The position numbers and the translations under genes were made by a program. Below, one piece after another: positions 55,307 to 64,000 of a DNA stretch of 64,000 nt. Every line of letters begins with the position of its first letter. Within the stretch, counting starts at the first letter, position 1. Under the pieces are notes generated by a model that saw only the letters and a list, made by a program, of their open reading frames with translations, was not told the origin of the DNA and searched no databases. Origin of the DNA: Acanthacorydalis orientalis (Eukaryota > Arthropoda > Insecta > Megaloptera > Corydalidae). The DNA lies in the NCBI GenBank assembly GCA_034766995.1, contig CM068314.1, positions 16,161,701-16,225,700 of the forward strand, written 5' to 3'.

Positions 55307-55463
55307 GGCCGGCGCAGTGACGTTTCATTTTTTCGGAGGCAAGAAAGACAGCCACCGTGTACGTGACGCGATGAACAAGCTCGTTGAACGTGGCCGTCTT
55401 GGAAACCTGACGTTGGCGACGACACAGATCGCTTTCAAACAGGAGCCAACGCTGTTGCTCAAG
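55307..55463 (+). CDS. Exon 3: C-terminal half of SEA domain
   Basis: The acceptor CCCACAG ends at 55306; the donor is GTTGGT at 55464, a weaker GT site. The exon has 157 bases, where the first G completes Thr56 and 52 codons follow. The start, TAGAVTFHFFGG, aligns with the SEA turn where most members have G-S-V-V-V. Here the residue at the scissile serine position is Ala59, so self-cleavage is not expected. The rest (VRDAMNKLVERGRLGNLTL) is the expected final helix and strand, with a NLT sequon at residue 89. The exon is far richer in G+C and CpG than the DNA around it. An open frame runs upstream to an ATG at 55242, but the acceptor and phase with exon 2 argue against using it as a start. 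Confidence 0.88.
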
Positions 55464-56340
55464 GTTGGTATACACATTATAAGAGCACGTCCCCATTACG
55501 TAATTGGGTTGGAGGAAAAGGTGGCTGGATAATCTTTTCTCATGGGCTTATGTTGTTGACTATCTGAGATGAAGGTATTAGTTGCAATTTATGTTTCATA
55601 TGTACATGAGGATTCGAATCAGTGCATATAGATTTACACGATAATTGGAAAATAAATGATCGTGTGGTAATTAATCAACGCAACGTTCATGTTATTGAGT
55701 AACGACAACAACTTCCTAAACATTAAATTACTTTATATCATCTCTATGTAAAAAATAATTATGTACATACATCACTCAAGATTTATGAGCTTCACCAGTA
55801 TCTCATACAACTAAGTTAGTCTTAAACAGTTGTTTCAAAATATTAACTTAATTTTAATCTTTATTCCCTTAATGTTATTTTCATCATTTTATAAAAGTAT
55901 CAAAATCAAAATAAATCTTTAAAATAGATACTTGTATATTTATATACAATTTAACATTTCTAATCTAACAATTAGAAAATCTAAATCAATATCTAATCAC
56001 TTGATGTTTTAACTTTTTCAGTTCTTAAAAAAACAGTTGTATTTCTTACAAAATCGTTAAACTACTCCTTGCGAAAGGAATGTAAGTGAAAAAAAGAAAA
56101 TTAGAAATTATTCCTATCTAAGAAACTGTATATAGAAATAAATTAAAATCACTTTAAATTCTTTAAAACTTATTACATATAATAAATCTTTTACTACCAA
56201 TCAAATAATTTTTTTTAAAATTAAATATCAAGTAATTTCTTACTAGTAGTTTTTATTTTAACAATTTATAAATAATACTCGTATTTTATAATACTTCGTA
56301 TACATAAAATTACACACATTCTTTTATTATTTTAACTATA

Positions 56341-56385
<45 letters not shown>

Positions 56386-57687
56386 CGGATGTTCCTTATT
56401 TAAAAAGCTCTATTTATAATTTACTATATTTCTTCAAGAAAAAAAATCAAAGGCTTGTTTGCAAATCAGATACATTTTCAATTGCCTTTTTTTAAGGAAC
56501 GTTAAAAGCTCATAACTTTAACATATTCGTTTTCATTTCATGCTTCTTTGATATTCGAATATAACTCATACATAAGTCATATAAAACGTGTCACGTGTAT
56601 TTCGGCTTCTTATCCGCACAGCATCGTTTATAATGGACATGGACTTAAACACGCATTCACTCCCTACTCCATAACTCACATGTATGTATCCACAGAGAGG
56701 ATACCTATATGCATAGTTAATGGAGCGCGAAAATTGAAATATTCACTAGTTTTCTTGTTCCGTTTCTAGTTTTGCAGAGGACGATATTTGATCTTATACA
56801 CAACACCGTCTCATCTTTCATGTCCTGTATTGTATACATTCAGTCGTAATAAAAGAGTCGTTTTGTTTTCTTTTCTATACTCAATTTCCGTAACTCTTTC
56901 TGTAGAAATAGAACAAAGTAAATATTAAACAATCGTTTTCATAGTATCTTTTGTCTTCTTTTTACTATATTTCAAATATAAAATACATTTTATTAAAATA
57001 TGATCCTCTGAATGCAAATGTTGCAGAAATGAATACATTTACCATTTTGATAGTTATTTAAAAATAATAAATAACATACATTCGCATAAAAATTTCGTAC
57101 TTTGAATAATAGATATAGGTACTTAGAATAGATTGTACTTTGTTTTAATATTAATAATATAATGGAATAAATATATGTTTAATTAAATAATTGAGAAAAT
57201 CTTTTCTTTATAAACAATTTTATGTTTTGTATGTAACAAGTAAACATGTCAAAAAATAAACATTTCTATTTAAAAAAACATGCTTTTAATTCTAGTCTAT
57301 AGAATGAAATTTTTTTGGTTTGTTTCATATAATTAAATATCTCTGACATTAATATAACATAAATATTAATTTTCTACGCGACATGTTTTCATCCTAAAGC
57401 AGAAAAATGAACCTTAGCATAATTTAATTTCACATACGAAACATAAAAAGATCTTGTATATAAATATATGAGTAAAAAAAACTGAAAACCATTATAGTTT
57501 TATTATATAACATTTATACATACCAATTATTTTCAGTAAAAACATTGACTTGTAAAATATTCTTTCGCAGTTTACACTCAGCATTATATTCTACTAAGAA
57601 TTATACACGTTATTTTTTTCTTAGACATATATCTTCACAGATAAAAATGTCGACAAGTTTTAACATATCCTTTCTATTTTGTTTCAG
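55464..57687 (+). other. Intron 3 (2.2 kb), phase 0
   Basis: Bounded by GTTGGT and GTTTCAG. Mostly unremarkable AT-rich sequence with one microsatellite at 56344-56384 and a mildly GC-richer patch near 56.57-56.83 kb. Confidence 0.8.
56344..56384. repeat. (AT)n microsatellite
   Basis: 41 bp pure tract. Confidence 0.95.
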
Positions 57688-57824
57688 AGTGTCAAAGTGA
57701 ATCAAGACGGTTTTATACGAGAAGGAGATGAATTCATTTTATCCTGTATAGCACAGGGTTCATCTTATATGACATTTCGATGGTATAAAGATGGAATTTT
57801 TGTTAATGTATCCAAATCGACAAG
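57688..57824 (+). CDS. Exon 4: first half of Ig-like domain 1, with GC donor
   Basis: The acceptor TTGTTTCAG ends at 57687. The exon has 137 bases in phase 0: 45 codons plus AG. It encodes an Ig-like B-to-C strand pattern: EGDEFILSC (Cys128), then FRWYKDG with the core Trp140. A sequon NVS follows at residue 148. The donor is GC, not GT: the sequence after CAAG at 57821-57824 is GCAAGT. The GT four bases further on (57829) would shift exon 5 out of its Ig frame, whereas the GC donor yields AG plus A (Arg154) and an intact domain. GC-AG introns are a known minor class in insects. Ig domains of this type mediate extracellular protein contacts. Confidence 0.88.
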
Positions 57825-57997
57825 GCAAGTATCGTATAATTATTTTCAGCGTTAAATAATCACATCTAACTCTTTAAAATTTTTTTATGAATCATATAAA
57901 TAACTATTCATTTATTGAAACCTTTGATCCTTTGAAAAAATTAATTAAGTCCTTGCTTTTCTAGATTATCATAGATTTTTTTTAATTCAGAATTGTG

Positions 57998-58000
<3 letters not shown>

Positions 58001-58049
<49 letters not shown>

Positions 58050-58068
58050 ATATATATATATATATATG
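58001..58068. repeat. (AT)n microsatellite
   Basis: One GTAA break; ends 4 bp before the palindromic transposon unit. Confidence 0.95.
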
Positions 58069-58204
58069 TGTAAGGTTTTTCAATAAGGACACAATATTTC
58101 AATTTGAAATAAAACGCAGAATTTCCATTGAAATTTCAAATTTATTTATTATAAATAATAGTTGGGAGTATGCCATTTATAAATGATAAAGTACCATCGT
58201 GGAA

Positions 58205-58665
58205 GTGACTACCGCGTGCTGTCTTACAAGTAACTATTCCTTTGCTAATCTTTTCAATAACATCTCTACACAACGAAGCTCTATTTCACCAATTACTCTT
58301 CAGATTCGTTTTTAGGTCGGAAATTGTTTTAGGATTATCGGCGTATATCTGTCATTTAACGTGACCCCAAAGAAAGTAGTCCAACGGTGTTAAGTCGCAA
58401 GATATCGGAGACCAATTACATCTCAATTTCTTGAAATAAAGTGACCAGGCGGTTTCGTGCTCAATAAATCAATTGTTTTGCGAGGCGTGTGACTTGTTGC
58501 ACTGTCCTACTAGAAACACATATCCACTAGATCAATATCATTCAATTCTGGCCACAAAAAGTAGTTATTATCTTTCGGTATCTTTTTCCATTCACAGTAA
58601 TTGCTTTACTAGACTGGTTCTCAAAAAAGTAAGGACCAATTACTCCACCGGACCAACAAACACAT
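58205..58665 (-). pseudogene. Mariner/Tc1-type transposase fragment, left arm
   Basis: On the minus strand this arm encodes the same C-terminal region as the right arm, with several stops. It keeps the third catalytic motif that the other arm lost: CDLTPLDYFLWG at about 58355-58400, followed by HVK and a stop. PYFFENQSSKAITVNGKRYR is also readable. The two arms therefore decayed independently after pairing. Confidence 0.7.
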
Positions 58666-58764
58666 GTTGGTGTTTCTTTATCTTTAACACCGAACAACAA
58701 CGGATCCCGGCTTACGACTCACAACTCGCGATCATAGCCTGAAATCATAATCTCAGGAAAATCT

Positions 58765-58800
<36 letters not shown>

Positions 58801-58821
58801 TGGAACGACAACACGTTTTTT

Positions 58822-59551
58822 TTTGAAAAAGTCATCATTAGCGATAAGGTTCATTTCGAACTCTCTGGCTACGTTAATGAACAAAACTTCCAAATATGGG
58901 CTGAAGAAAATTCAAAGGTTATCGTTAAGAATCTATTGCATACAGAAAGAGTGACTGTTTGGTACGTACTTTGGTCCAGTGGTATCAATGACCCTTACGT
59001 TTTTGAGAGTCAGTCTAGTAAAACGATTACTGTGAATGGAAAAAGATATCGAAAGATGATAACCAATTTTTTGTGTGTAGATTTGAATGATATTGATCTA
59101 GAGGACATATGTTCCCAGCAGAACGGTGTAACAAGGCACACGCCTAGCGTAACAATTGATTTATTGAGGACGAAATTGCCTGGTTGCATTCTTTCCAAAA
59201 ATTAACACATTAATTGGCCTCCGAGATCCTGGAATTAACACTGTTGGACTACCTTTAGCGTCACGTTAAATAACAGGTGTACGCCAATAATTCTGAAACA
59301 GTTTCAGACCTAAAAAATCAAATCTCAAGAATAATTGCTGAGATAGAACCCCGTTGTGTAGAGATTTTATTAAAAAGATTAACAAAGGAATGGTTACTTG
59401 TAAGAACGCGCGCGGCAGTCACTTACACGATATTATTTTATCATTTATAAATGGTATAGACCCAACTATTATTTACAATAAAGATGTTTGAAATTTCAAC
59501 GCAGCTGTGTTTTATTTCAAATTAAAATGTTGTGTCCTTATTGGAAAACTT
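58822..59551 (+). pseudogene. Mariner/Tc1-type transposase fragment, right arm
   Basis: An open frame from about 58822 to a stop at 59203-59205 encodes part of a DDE transposase: IISDKVHFELSGYVN (first catalytic Asp in SDxxHF), ERVTVWYVLWSSGI, ITVNGKRYRKMI, DLNDIDLED, then QQNGVTRHT where the family has QQDGA, so the second catalytic Asp is Asn. Beyond the stop, the NWPPRS motif continues in another frame but the third acidic motif is destroyed. The N-terminal DNA-binding domain is absent. The protein could not be an active transposase. Confidence 0.75.
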
Positions 59552-59557
59552 TATAAC

Positions 59558-59636
59558 TTTTAACTTTTTCATATAATCACTATTTGTTATCTATGCGTTT
59601 CCAATTGAAAATTTTATATTTATATATGTATATACC

Positions 59637-59702
<66 letters not shown>

Positions 59703-59771
59703 TATATAAATATAAAATTTTCAATTGGAAACGCATAGATAACAAATAGTGATTATATGAAAAAGTTAAAA
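59558..59771. repeat. Inverted repeat, 69-bp arms with AT-microsatellite loop
   Basis: The left arm 59558-59626 and the right arm at about 59703-59771 are complementary with no mismatch that I can find. Between them are a few extra bases (a second short match around CCTATAT) and about 60 bp of (AT)n. It starts 6 bp after the palindromic transposon unit. It would form a strong hairpin or cruciform. It could be a foldback MITE or an inversion-duplication scar. Confidence 0.8.
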
Positions 59772-60071
59772 TTTCTTCATGTAAAAAATGTTTATAGATA
59801 CAGAATATTGTATACTGTACAAACAAATATATCTCTCTCACATGGTTAGTTTTCATCCAATACCTTTTGTAGGAAATATGTGTAACGTGCTTACGCGATA
59901 CTCCAAAATATTTACATTTTATTTGTTTATGTAGATGTACACTTAAATAAACATTTTTTTACATCAATTGTATCTTTCACTTAGAAATTAATATAAATTT
60001 ATTTGCTATAATAACATAAATTTAATATCTCTTTATTAAAACAACATTATGTATAAGTTCACTAATACATA

Positions 60072-60079
<8 letters not shown>

Positions 60080-60116
<37 letters not shown>
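60080..60116. repeat. (TA)n microsatellite
   Basis: 37 bp, 88 bp before exon 5. Confidence 0.95.
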
Positions 60117-60120
<4 letters not shown>

Positions 60121-60204
60121 ATTAAATATTTATCGTATTTCATTTACGTTTGAATAAATGAATCGAAAATCATTTTCTCCGCTGACGTTTATAAATAAAT
60201 ACAG

Positions 60205-60409
60205 AGACATGTGGACACAGCTATTGGCACCAGATTCACAAGACAGATACACAGCCGTTCTCAGAATTGGAAAAGCAACACCATTAGACAATGGAGTGTA
60301 CACCTGTCAAGTAGAAGAATGGGGTATACAACAATGTAAATCTATCCACGTTGAAGTTCTTTTGCCTCCTGAAGTGAAAATATCGCCAATGAGTATAACA
60401 ATTCAAAAA
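60205..60409 (+). CDS. Exon 5: second half of Ig-like domain 1 and start of Ig-like domain 2
   Basis: The acceptor AATACAG ends at 60204, with a poor pyrimidine tract; the donor GTAAGG starts at 60410. The exon has 205 bases: the first A completes Arg154 and 68 codons follow. It holds the classic Ig F-strand LDNGVYTC, with Asp182 and Cys188, the latter presumably bonded to Cys128. A further Cys (QQCKS) lies in the G-strand region. The exon ends with LLPPEVKISPMSITIQK, a typical linker into the A strand of the next Ig domain, with paired prolines between domains. A longer open frame reaches an ATG at 60158, but that part is intronic by acceptor and phase. Confidence 0.9.
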
Positions 60410-61382
60410 GTAAGGAGTGTCGTTAATTTGATTTAATTTAATTTTATTTAATTAAATACACTTTACGTACTCTTTTGTAATTAAACAATTCTTGCTATAA
60501 TTTAGAAATTTGAATATATTTTTAATTGAAAAAGTAATAATGAAAAAAATATCTATTCATAATAAATCTGTAAAAGAGAATTCTAGTAACTTACAAAACT
60601 ATATTGTAAAAATTTAATAATTTAATAACGATATTGACGATATCAGTCCAAAAATTGTTCTTTAGTTTATGAATAATTAAGTAATTTTAATCTATTAGTT
60701 AGGCAGTAATTAAAGCGATCGTGCTATTACCGACTGATTTTACTTAACTTTTCGAGTTGTTCCTCCGTGCTTGAAATTAGTAGTTGCAAAAGCCGAGGAC
60801 GGTATTTCATCGTACTTCATAACATCAAATATGATACATTTTAAATTATATATTCATATGTTACTGCTCAATTCATATAAATTAAAGTTACTATAATTTA
60901 CTTTTCATCCTATAATTTACCGTTACCGCATTCAGTCAATTAATTATTCAACTAATTAAAACAATAGATTCAAATATCTCCTAAGATGAAAAACTAATCT
61001 TGAAATAAATTTGTAGAACTGTTTTTATAAATTATATTATATTTATTTAATCTCGATTATTAGAATTATTTAATATAAATTGTTTTCTAGTTCAATATCT
61101 TTATTGTATTAATATAAAGTAAGATATTTATTCAATACATTTATTTATAATATTGATTTTTAAAAAGAATAATTGTGAAATGAGATTATTTCTTTCAAGA
61201 AAAAAGTTTGAAAAATCTGTACTTTGAATTTTAAAATTACACAGAAGAAAATATTTTCCAATAAAACTATGTTCGTATTATTTTCAACGTCAAATTTATT
61301 AAAAAAAAATATCACAAATAAAATACGGTTTAATAAAATATTTTTTTAAATATAAATTTGTTTAGTTCTTATATATATATAC

Positions 61383-61440
<58 letters not shown>

Positions 61441-61472
61441 CTTTTTATTAATGCTTCTTGTATATTTTTTAG
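60410..61472 (+). other. Intron 5 (1.1 kb), phase 0
   Basis: Bounded by GTAAGG and a T-rich AG acceptor. It holds an AT microsatellite 36 bp before the acceptor and otherwise nothing recognisable. Confidence 0.8.
61371..61436. repeat. (AT)n microsatellite
   Basis: Two ACAT breaks at the left; lies 36 bp before exon 6, across the likely branch-point zone. Confidence 0.95.
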
Positions 61473-61637
61473 GGAGATAATGTAAATATTAGATGTATGT
61501 CACCAAACGATCGGCATCATGAAAAATTCGGCTATAATTGGGCAAAAAACAAAAACTTATTTCGAATGACTCCGGCGAAGGAAGTTTGGGAGGATCTATA
61601 CCCCGCTGGTAGCATCCTCAAGATTTATAATGCCCAA
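61473..61637 (+). CDS. Exon 6: core of Ig-like domain 2
   Basis: The acceptor is a run of T ending in AG at 61472, and the donor GTAGGAAGT starts at 61638. The exon has 165 bases, 55 codons, phase 0 on both sides. It starts GDNVNIRC with B-strand Cys230, then YNWAKN with Trp245, and ends GSILKIYNAQ, the E strand. The following exon supplies the F-strand cysteine. The peptide is rich in charged and polar residues between strands, as in exposed Ig loops. In the window's longest reading of this region a stop appears 75 bases after the donor, so the exon must be spliced here. Position between an Ig and an HRM module fits an adhesion receptor stalk. Confidence 0.9.
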
Positions 61638-62444
61638 GTAGGAAGTAACATCGAATTGTATTCACAGTTTTATGCTTTTGTAATCATTTCACGCACCGAA
61701 ATTTATCGTTAATAAATATTTTTATATGCACCCATTTTTATAACTTTGTTAATTAGTGCACTTTTTTAGCATGAGAAATTAATAATATCTGCTGACTGTA
61801 CGTTTTAGAAATAAATTTATTATTTTTGATGACTTGCAATTTTGCACCAGTAATAACATTGCATGTAAATCAATACATTTCATTAAATAGTAAAGTATAA
61901 CAAGAATAATACTTATATTTGATATCGTATATCTTTAAATAAAAATTTCGCGAAAATAATTTCTAACAAATATTGTTCTATTTTCTAATATAATTTTAAT
62001 TTAATAAATAATTCGGTATTTTTTTACTTCACTTTCTTTTTCTTACATACGTTAATATTTAAATAACTTTTAATGTTTATGTGTATAAATGCGTATTTTG
62101 ATTTGATTGTATTAAAATATTTATTATTGGTTATCAAAATGGTAGATTTTTATGTTTACAAGTGCATATAAAACAGTTATTAAAAAAATAGATTAGAAAT
62201 ATAATGATTAATTTATTAATACAAGATTTGAATATCACATGTGTTTTTTTTTTCAAAGAAATAAAAATTAATTGAAATTATATAATGAATTTTTATTGAC
62301 TAAAATTAAACAGACTATTTACGTTAGTTTTTTAAACTTCTACAATTTTTTAAATCGGTACTCATTACAATTAATATGAAATAATCATTAAATTCTTAAG
62401 GTAAACCATTTTTAATAACAACTGAAATATTTTTTTAATAACCA

Positions 62445-62836
62445 GGAGGCTCTGCCCCCTACTCGCTACACACATCGAGCACCGGGGAGGTTTCGACCTC
62501 GCTCGCTGATGCTCGCTCTCCCTTAACAAATAACAGAAATTAACAAATTATACGCACAAATAATCGAGTAAAATGTAAGTCATAAAATTTTATTGGAAAA
62601 GTTCATAAAAATTAACAACAAAATACAATATTAAAATGTATAACAATTTTTTTGCACTAAAGCTTCAATGAATACAAACATATGTGACTGATATCAACCA
62701 ATCAGACCATCATTGATGATCGAGAAAGGAAATGGTTAACGTGCTACTTGGCAGTAGCGGGGGGAGAGCGGCGTTGCGAGAAAGTGCTCTACATGAAAAA
62801 TAAAAAAAGATTGTTCTGTGAAAATTTTACGATGGA
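62445..62836 (-). repeat. Interspersed repeat family, copy B, with GC-rich tail
   Basis: Minus-strand copy of the repeat at 9281-9668. On that strand it continues past the shared part into a GC-rich tail (62445-62525) full of GCGAGCG/GCTCGC-like words and ending GGGGGCAGAGCCTCC. This tail is missing from copy A. Such GC-rich hairpin-prone tails resemble the 3' ends of some Helitron-like elements, but no diagnostic end is certain. Confidence 0.55.
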
Positions 62837-63258
62837 ATTATTTTTTATATATAGAAAGATTATTTACAACTTAACCTTAATTACTAATATTTCTTTCTAT
62901 CAATTAATTTACAATTATTTTTTATAAAATTGCATGCGTGCAAACATACAAATCTTTTTTTCCAGTTCAAGAGGAAATAATAATTAACATATTATTTTAT
63001 GATTTAAAAAATAGATTAATTTAATAATTTAATAGATTAATTTAATTTAACACTTTTTCTTCTTGAAATTTTATAAATTTAAAATATTTACACGTTTTAA
63101 TATCTTATGGAGACCACATGTTGCATATTTATATTTTAAAGATTCATATTATTAAATTATTATCTTAAGAAATGTATTAATTATGAAATAATTTATTATT
63201 TATGAAATATCCCAAGAGTAACAAACTGGTTTTAATGATAATTTCTCTCTCTCTTTCT

Positions 63259-63259
63259 G

Positions 63260-63322
<63 letters not shown>
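63259..63322. repeat. (CT)n-edged (AT)n microsatellite
   Basis: Preceded by a CT run at 63244-63256. Confidence 0.95.
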
Positions 63323-63327
<5 letters not shown>

Positions 63328-63361
63328 CACATAATATTATTTATTTAGTTGTTCTTAATGA

Positions 63362-63365
<4 letters not shown>

Positions 63366-63437
<72 letters not shown>
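63366..63437. repeat. Long (AT)n microsatellite
   Basis: 72 bp pure tract, 136 bp before exon 7. Confidence 0.95.
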
Positions 63438-63439
<2 letters not shown>

Positions 63440-63573
63440 ACCTTTTAATGAACATTTAAAATATTTTTTATTTGTATCGTCCATTTGGTGTATTTTTTGC
63501 TGATGCATATTAGTCTGCTAAATGATGCTATAAACAAAAATAAATAATTTTAATAAAATATTCTTTTATTTAG

Positions 63574-63861
63574 AAATCATCTGTGTACACATGTCTCGTA
63601 CATGGTAGTGTATCTCGTTCAGCAAGTGTTCGAGTCGAAGTAGTTAATCGTACTGTTGTTCCACTATGTCCTTTTGATCGTTATCTTGAAACTTGGTGGA
63701 CAGAAACAGCACCGGGCGTAGAAAATGTTCAAAGTTGTCCAAATGGAATGTCTGGTACGGTTCGTCGCTTATGTACGTTAAGGGACACTTTTATAGCGAA
63801 ATGGGAGTTACCAAACTATTCGTCATGTCTTTCAAATGATTTAATTGATATTCATAATAAT
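63574..63861 (+). CDS. Exon 7: end of Ig-like domain 2 and complete HRM (hormone receptor) domain
   Basis: The acceptor TTATTTAG ends at 63573 and the donor GTGAGT starts at 63862. The exon has 288 bases, 96 codons, phase 0. SSVYTCLVHG closes Ig domain 2 (Cys284). After a NRT sequon comes the HRM module with the usual spacing: CPFDRYLETWWTETAPG (Cys309, Trp318, Trp319), SCPNG (Cys332), VRRLC (Cys344), then a tryptophan (354) and a final Cys362. HRM domains sit in the N-terminus of class B and adhesion GPCRs and, in adhesion members, directly precede the GAIN domain. The last residues (LIDIHNN) look like the start of a helix, as expected for the GAIN subdomain A. The frame continues 18 bases past the donor before a stop, so the gene must splice on to exons beyond 64000. 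Confidence 0.92.
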
Positions 63862-64000
63862 GTGAGTAAATTAATAAGCTAAATGTTATTCGCTTTTAAT
63901 TTAATGTATTCTGTAATGTTATAAGCTTGAATTTGATATACTTATTGTATGATTTTAGAAGTTGATTTTTTTTAAATGAAATATAATTCAAAACACCAAA
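63862..64000 (+). other. Start of intron 7
   Basis: Sequence after the GTGAGT donor; AT-rich, no acceptor or coding stretch before the window ends. Confidence 0.7.

Larger units (their letters stand above)
58073..59551. mobile_element. Palindromic composite of two mariner/Tc1-type transposon 3' halves (1479 bp)
   Basis: The two ends are inverted copies of each other (left TTTTTCAATAAGGACAC, right complement TTTTCCAATAAGGACAC), and the match continues inward for about 590 bp, to roughly 58665 on the left and 58965 on the right. TA dinucleotides flank the unit (58071-58072, 59552-59553), as expected for Tc1/mariner insertion. Each arm carries the C-terminal part of a DDE transposase, on the minus strand at left and the plus strand at right, both broken. 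The middle holds extra transposase sequence, an unassigned stretch and an AT microsatellite. Confidence 0.78.
57825..60204 (+). other. Intron 4 (2.4 kb), GC-AG, phase 2
   Basis: The donor is GCAAGT and the acceptor ATACAG. More than half of the intron is the palindromic transposon composite (58073-59551) and the inverted repeat that follows it. Confidence 0.8.
61638..63573 (+). other. Intron 6 (1.9 kb), phase 0
   Basis: Bounded by GTAGGA and TTTAG. It contains a minus-strand copy of an interspersed repeat with a GC-rich end (62445-62836) and two very long AT tracts near the acceptor. Confidence 0.8.

Noticed and set aside
57825..57829. GT at 57829 as the exon 4 donor
   Set aside because: It shifts exon 5 out of the frame that carries the Ig F-strand cysteine.
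58473..58742. 89-codon + strand open frame
   Set aside because: It is the antisense shadow of the minus-strand transposase remnant in the left arm of the palindromic element.
60158..60204. ATG at 60158 as a start for the exon 5 frame
   Set aside because: Exon 4 joins at 60205 in phase and completes the Ig domain; the upstream residues are intronic.

Overview
The window is eukaryotic nuclear DNA, most likely from an insect and plausibly an aculeate hymenopteran. It is roughly four-fifths A+T by eye, has long introns with GT-AG borders, carries dozens of long (AT)n microsatellites, and holds relics of mariner/Tc1, hAT and LINE elements. The species call is an inference; nothing in the sequence fixes it. 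No bacterial-style operon, CRISPR array, rRNA or convincing tRNA is present.

Only one protein-coding gene can be supported. It lies on the + strand as seven internal exons between 23444 and 63861 and runs out of the window on both sides. The reading phase is compatible at every junction, giving 373 contiguous residues. In order they make a SEA domain (exons 1-3), a first Ig-like domain (exons 4-5), a second Ig-like domain (end of exon 5, exon 6, start of exon 7) and a hormone-receptor (HRM) domain with four cysteines (exon 7). SEA plus Ig plus HRM is the extracellular architecture expected of an adhesion-class G-protein-coupled receptor. The GAIN/GPS and seven-helix regions would lie beyond 64000, and the signal peptide would be in an unseen upstream exon.

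Layout. 1-23443 is AT-rich sequence with no supported exon (an upstream intron or 5' flank); it holds microsatellites, scattered GC-richer islands, a cluster of four CACGTG boxes near 15.9 kb, and repeat copies. 23444-23547 is the first visible exon. 23548-52009 is a 28.5 kb intron that splits the SEA domain; it contains a hAT-type MITE with an 8-bp target duplication, a decayed LINE reverse-transcriptase tail, several GC-rich islands, a direct tandem duplication of about 1.6 kb (44.6-48.8 kb) and a non-autonomous mariner copy. 52010-63861 holds the other six exons, separated by 1.1-3.2 kb introns carrying a second copy of the same mariner derivative, a palindromic composite of two transposon 3' halves flanked by TA, and a 69-bp-arm inverted repeat beside it.

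The most interesting points are the SEA-Ig-Ig-HRM receptor itself, its SEA domain with alanine where the self-cleaving serine normally sits, an intron with a GC donor supported by phase, the palindromic transposon unit, and several compact GC-rich islands that may be conserved regulatory elements.
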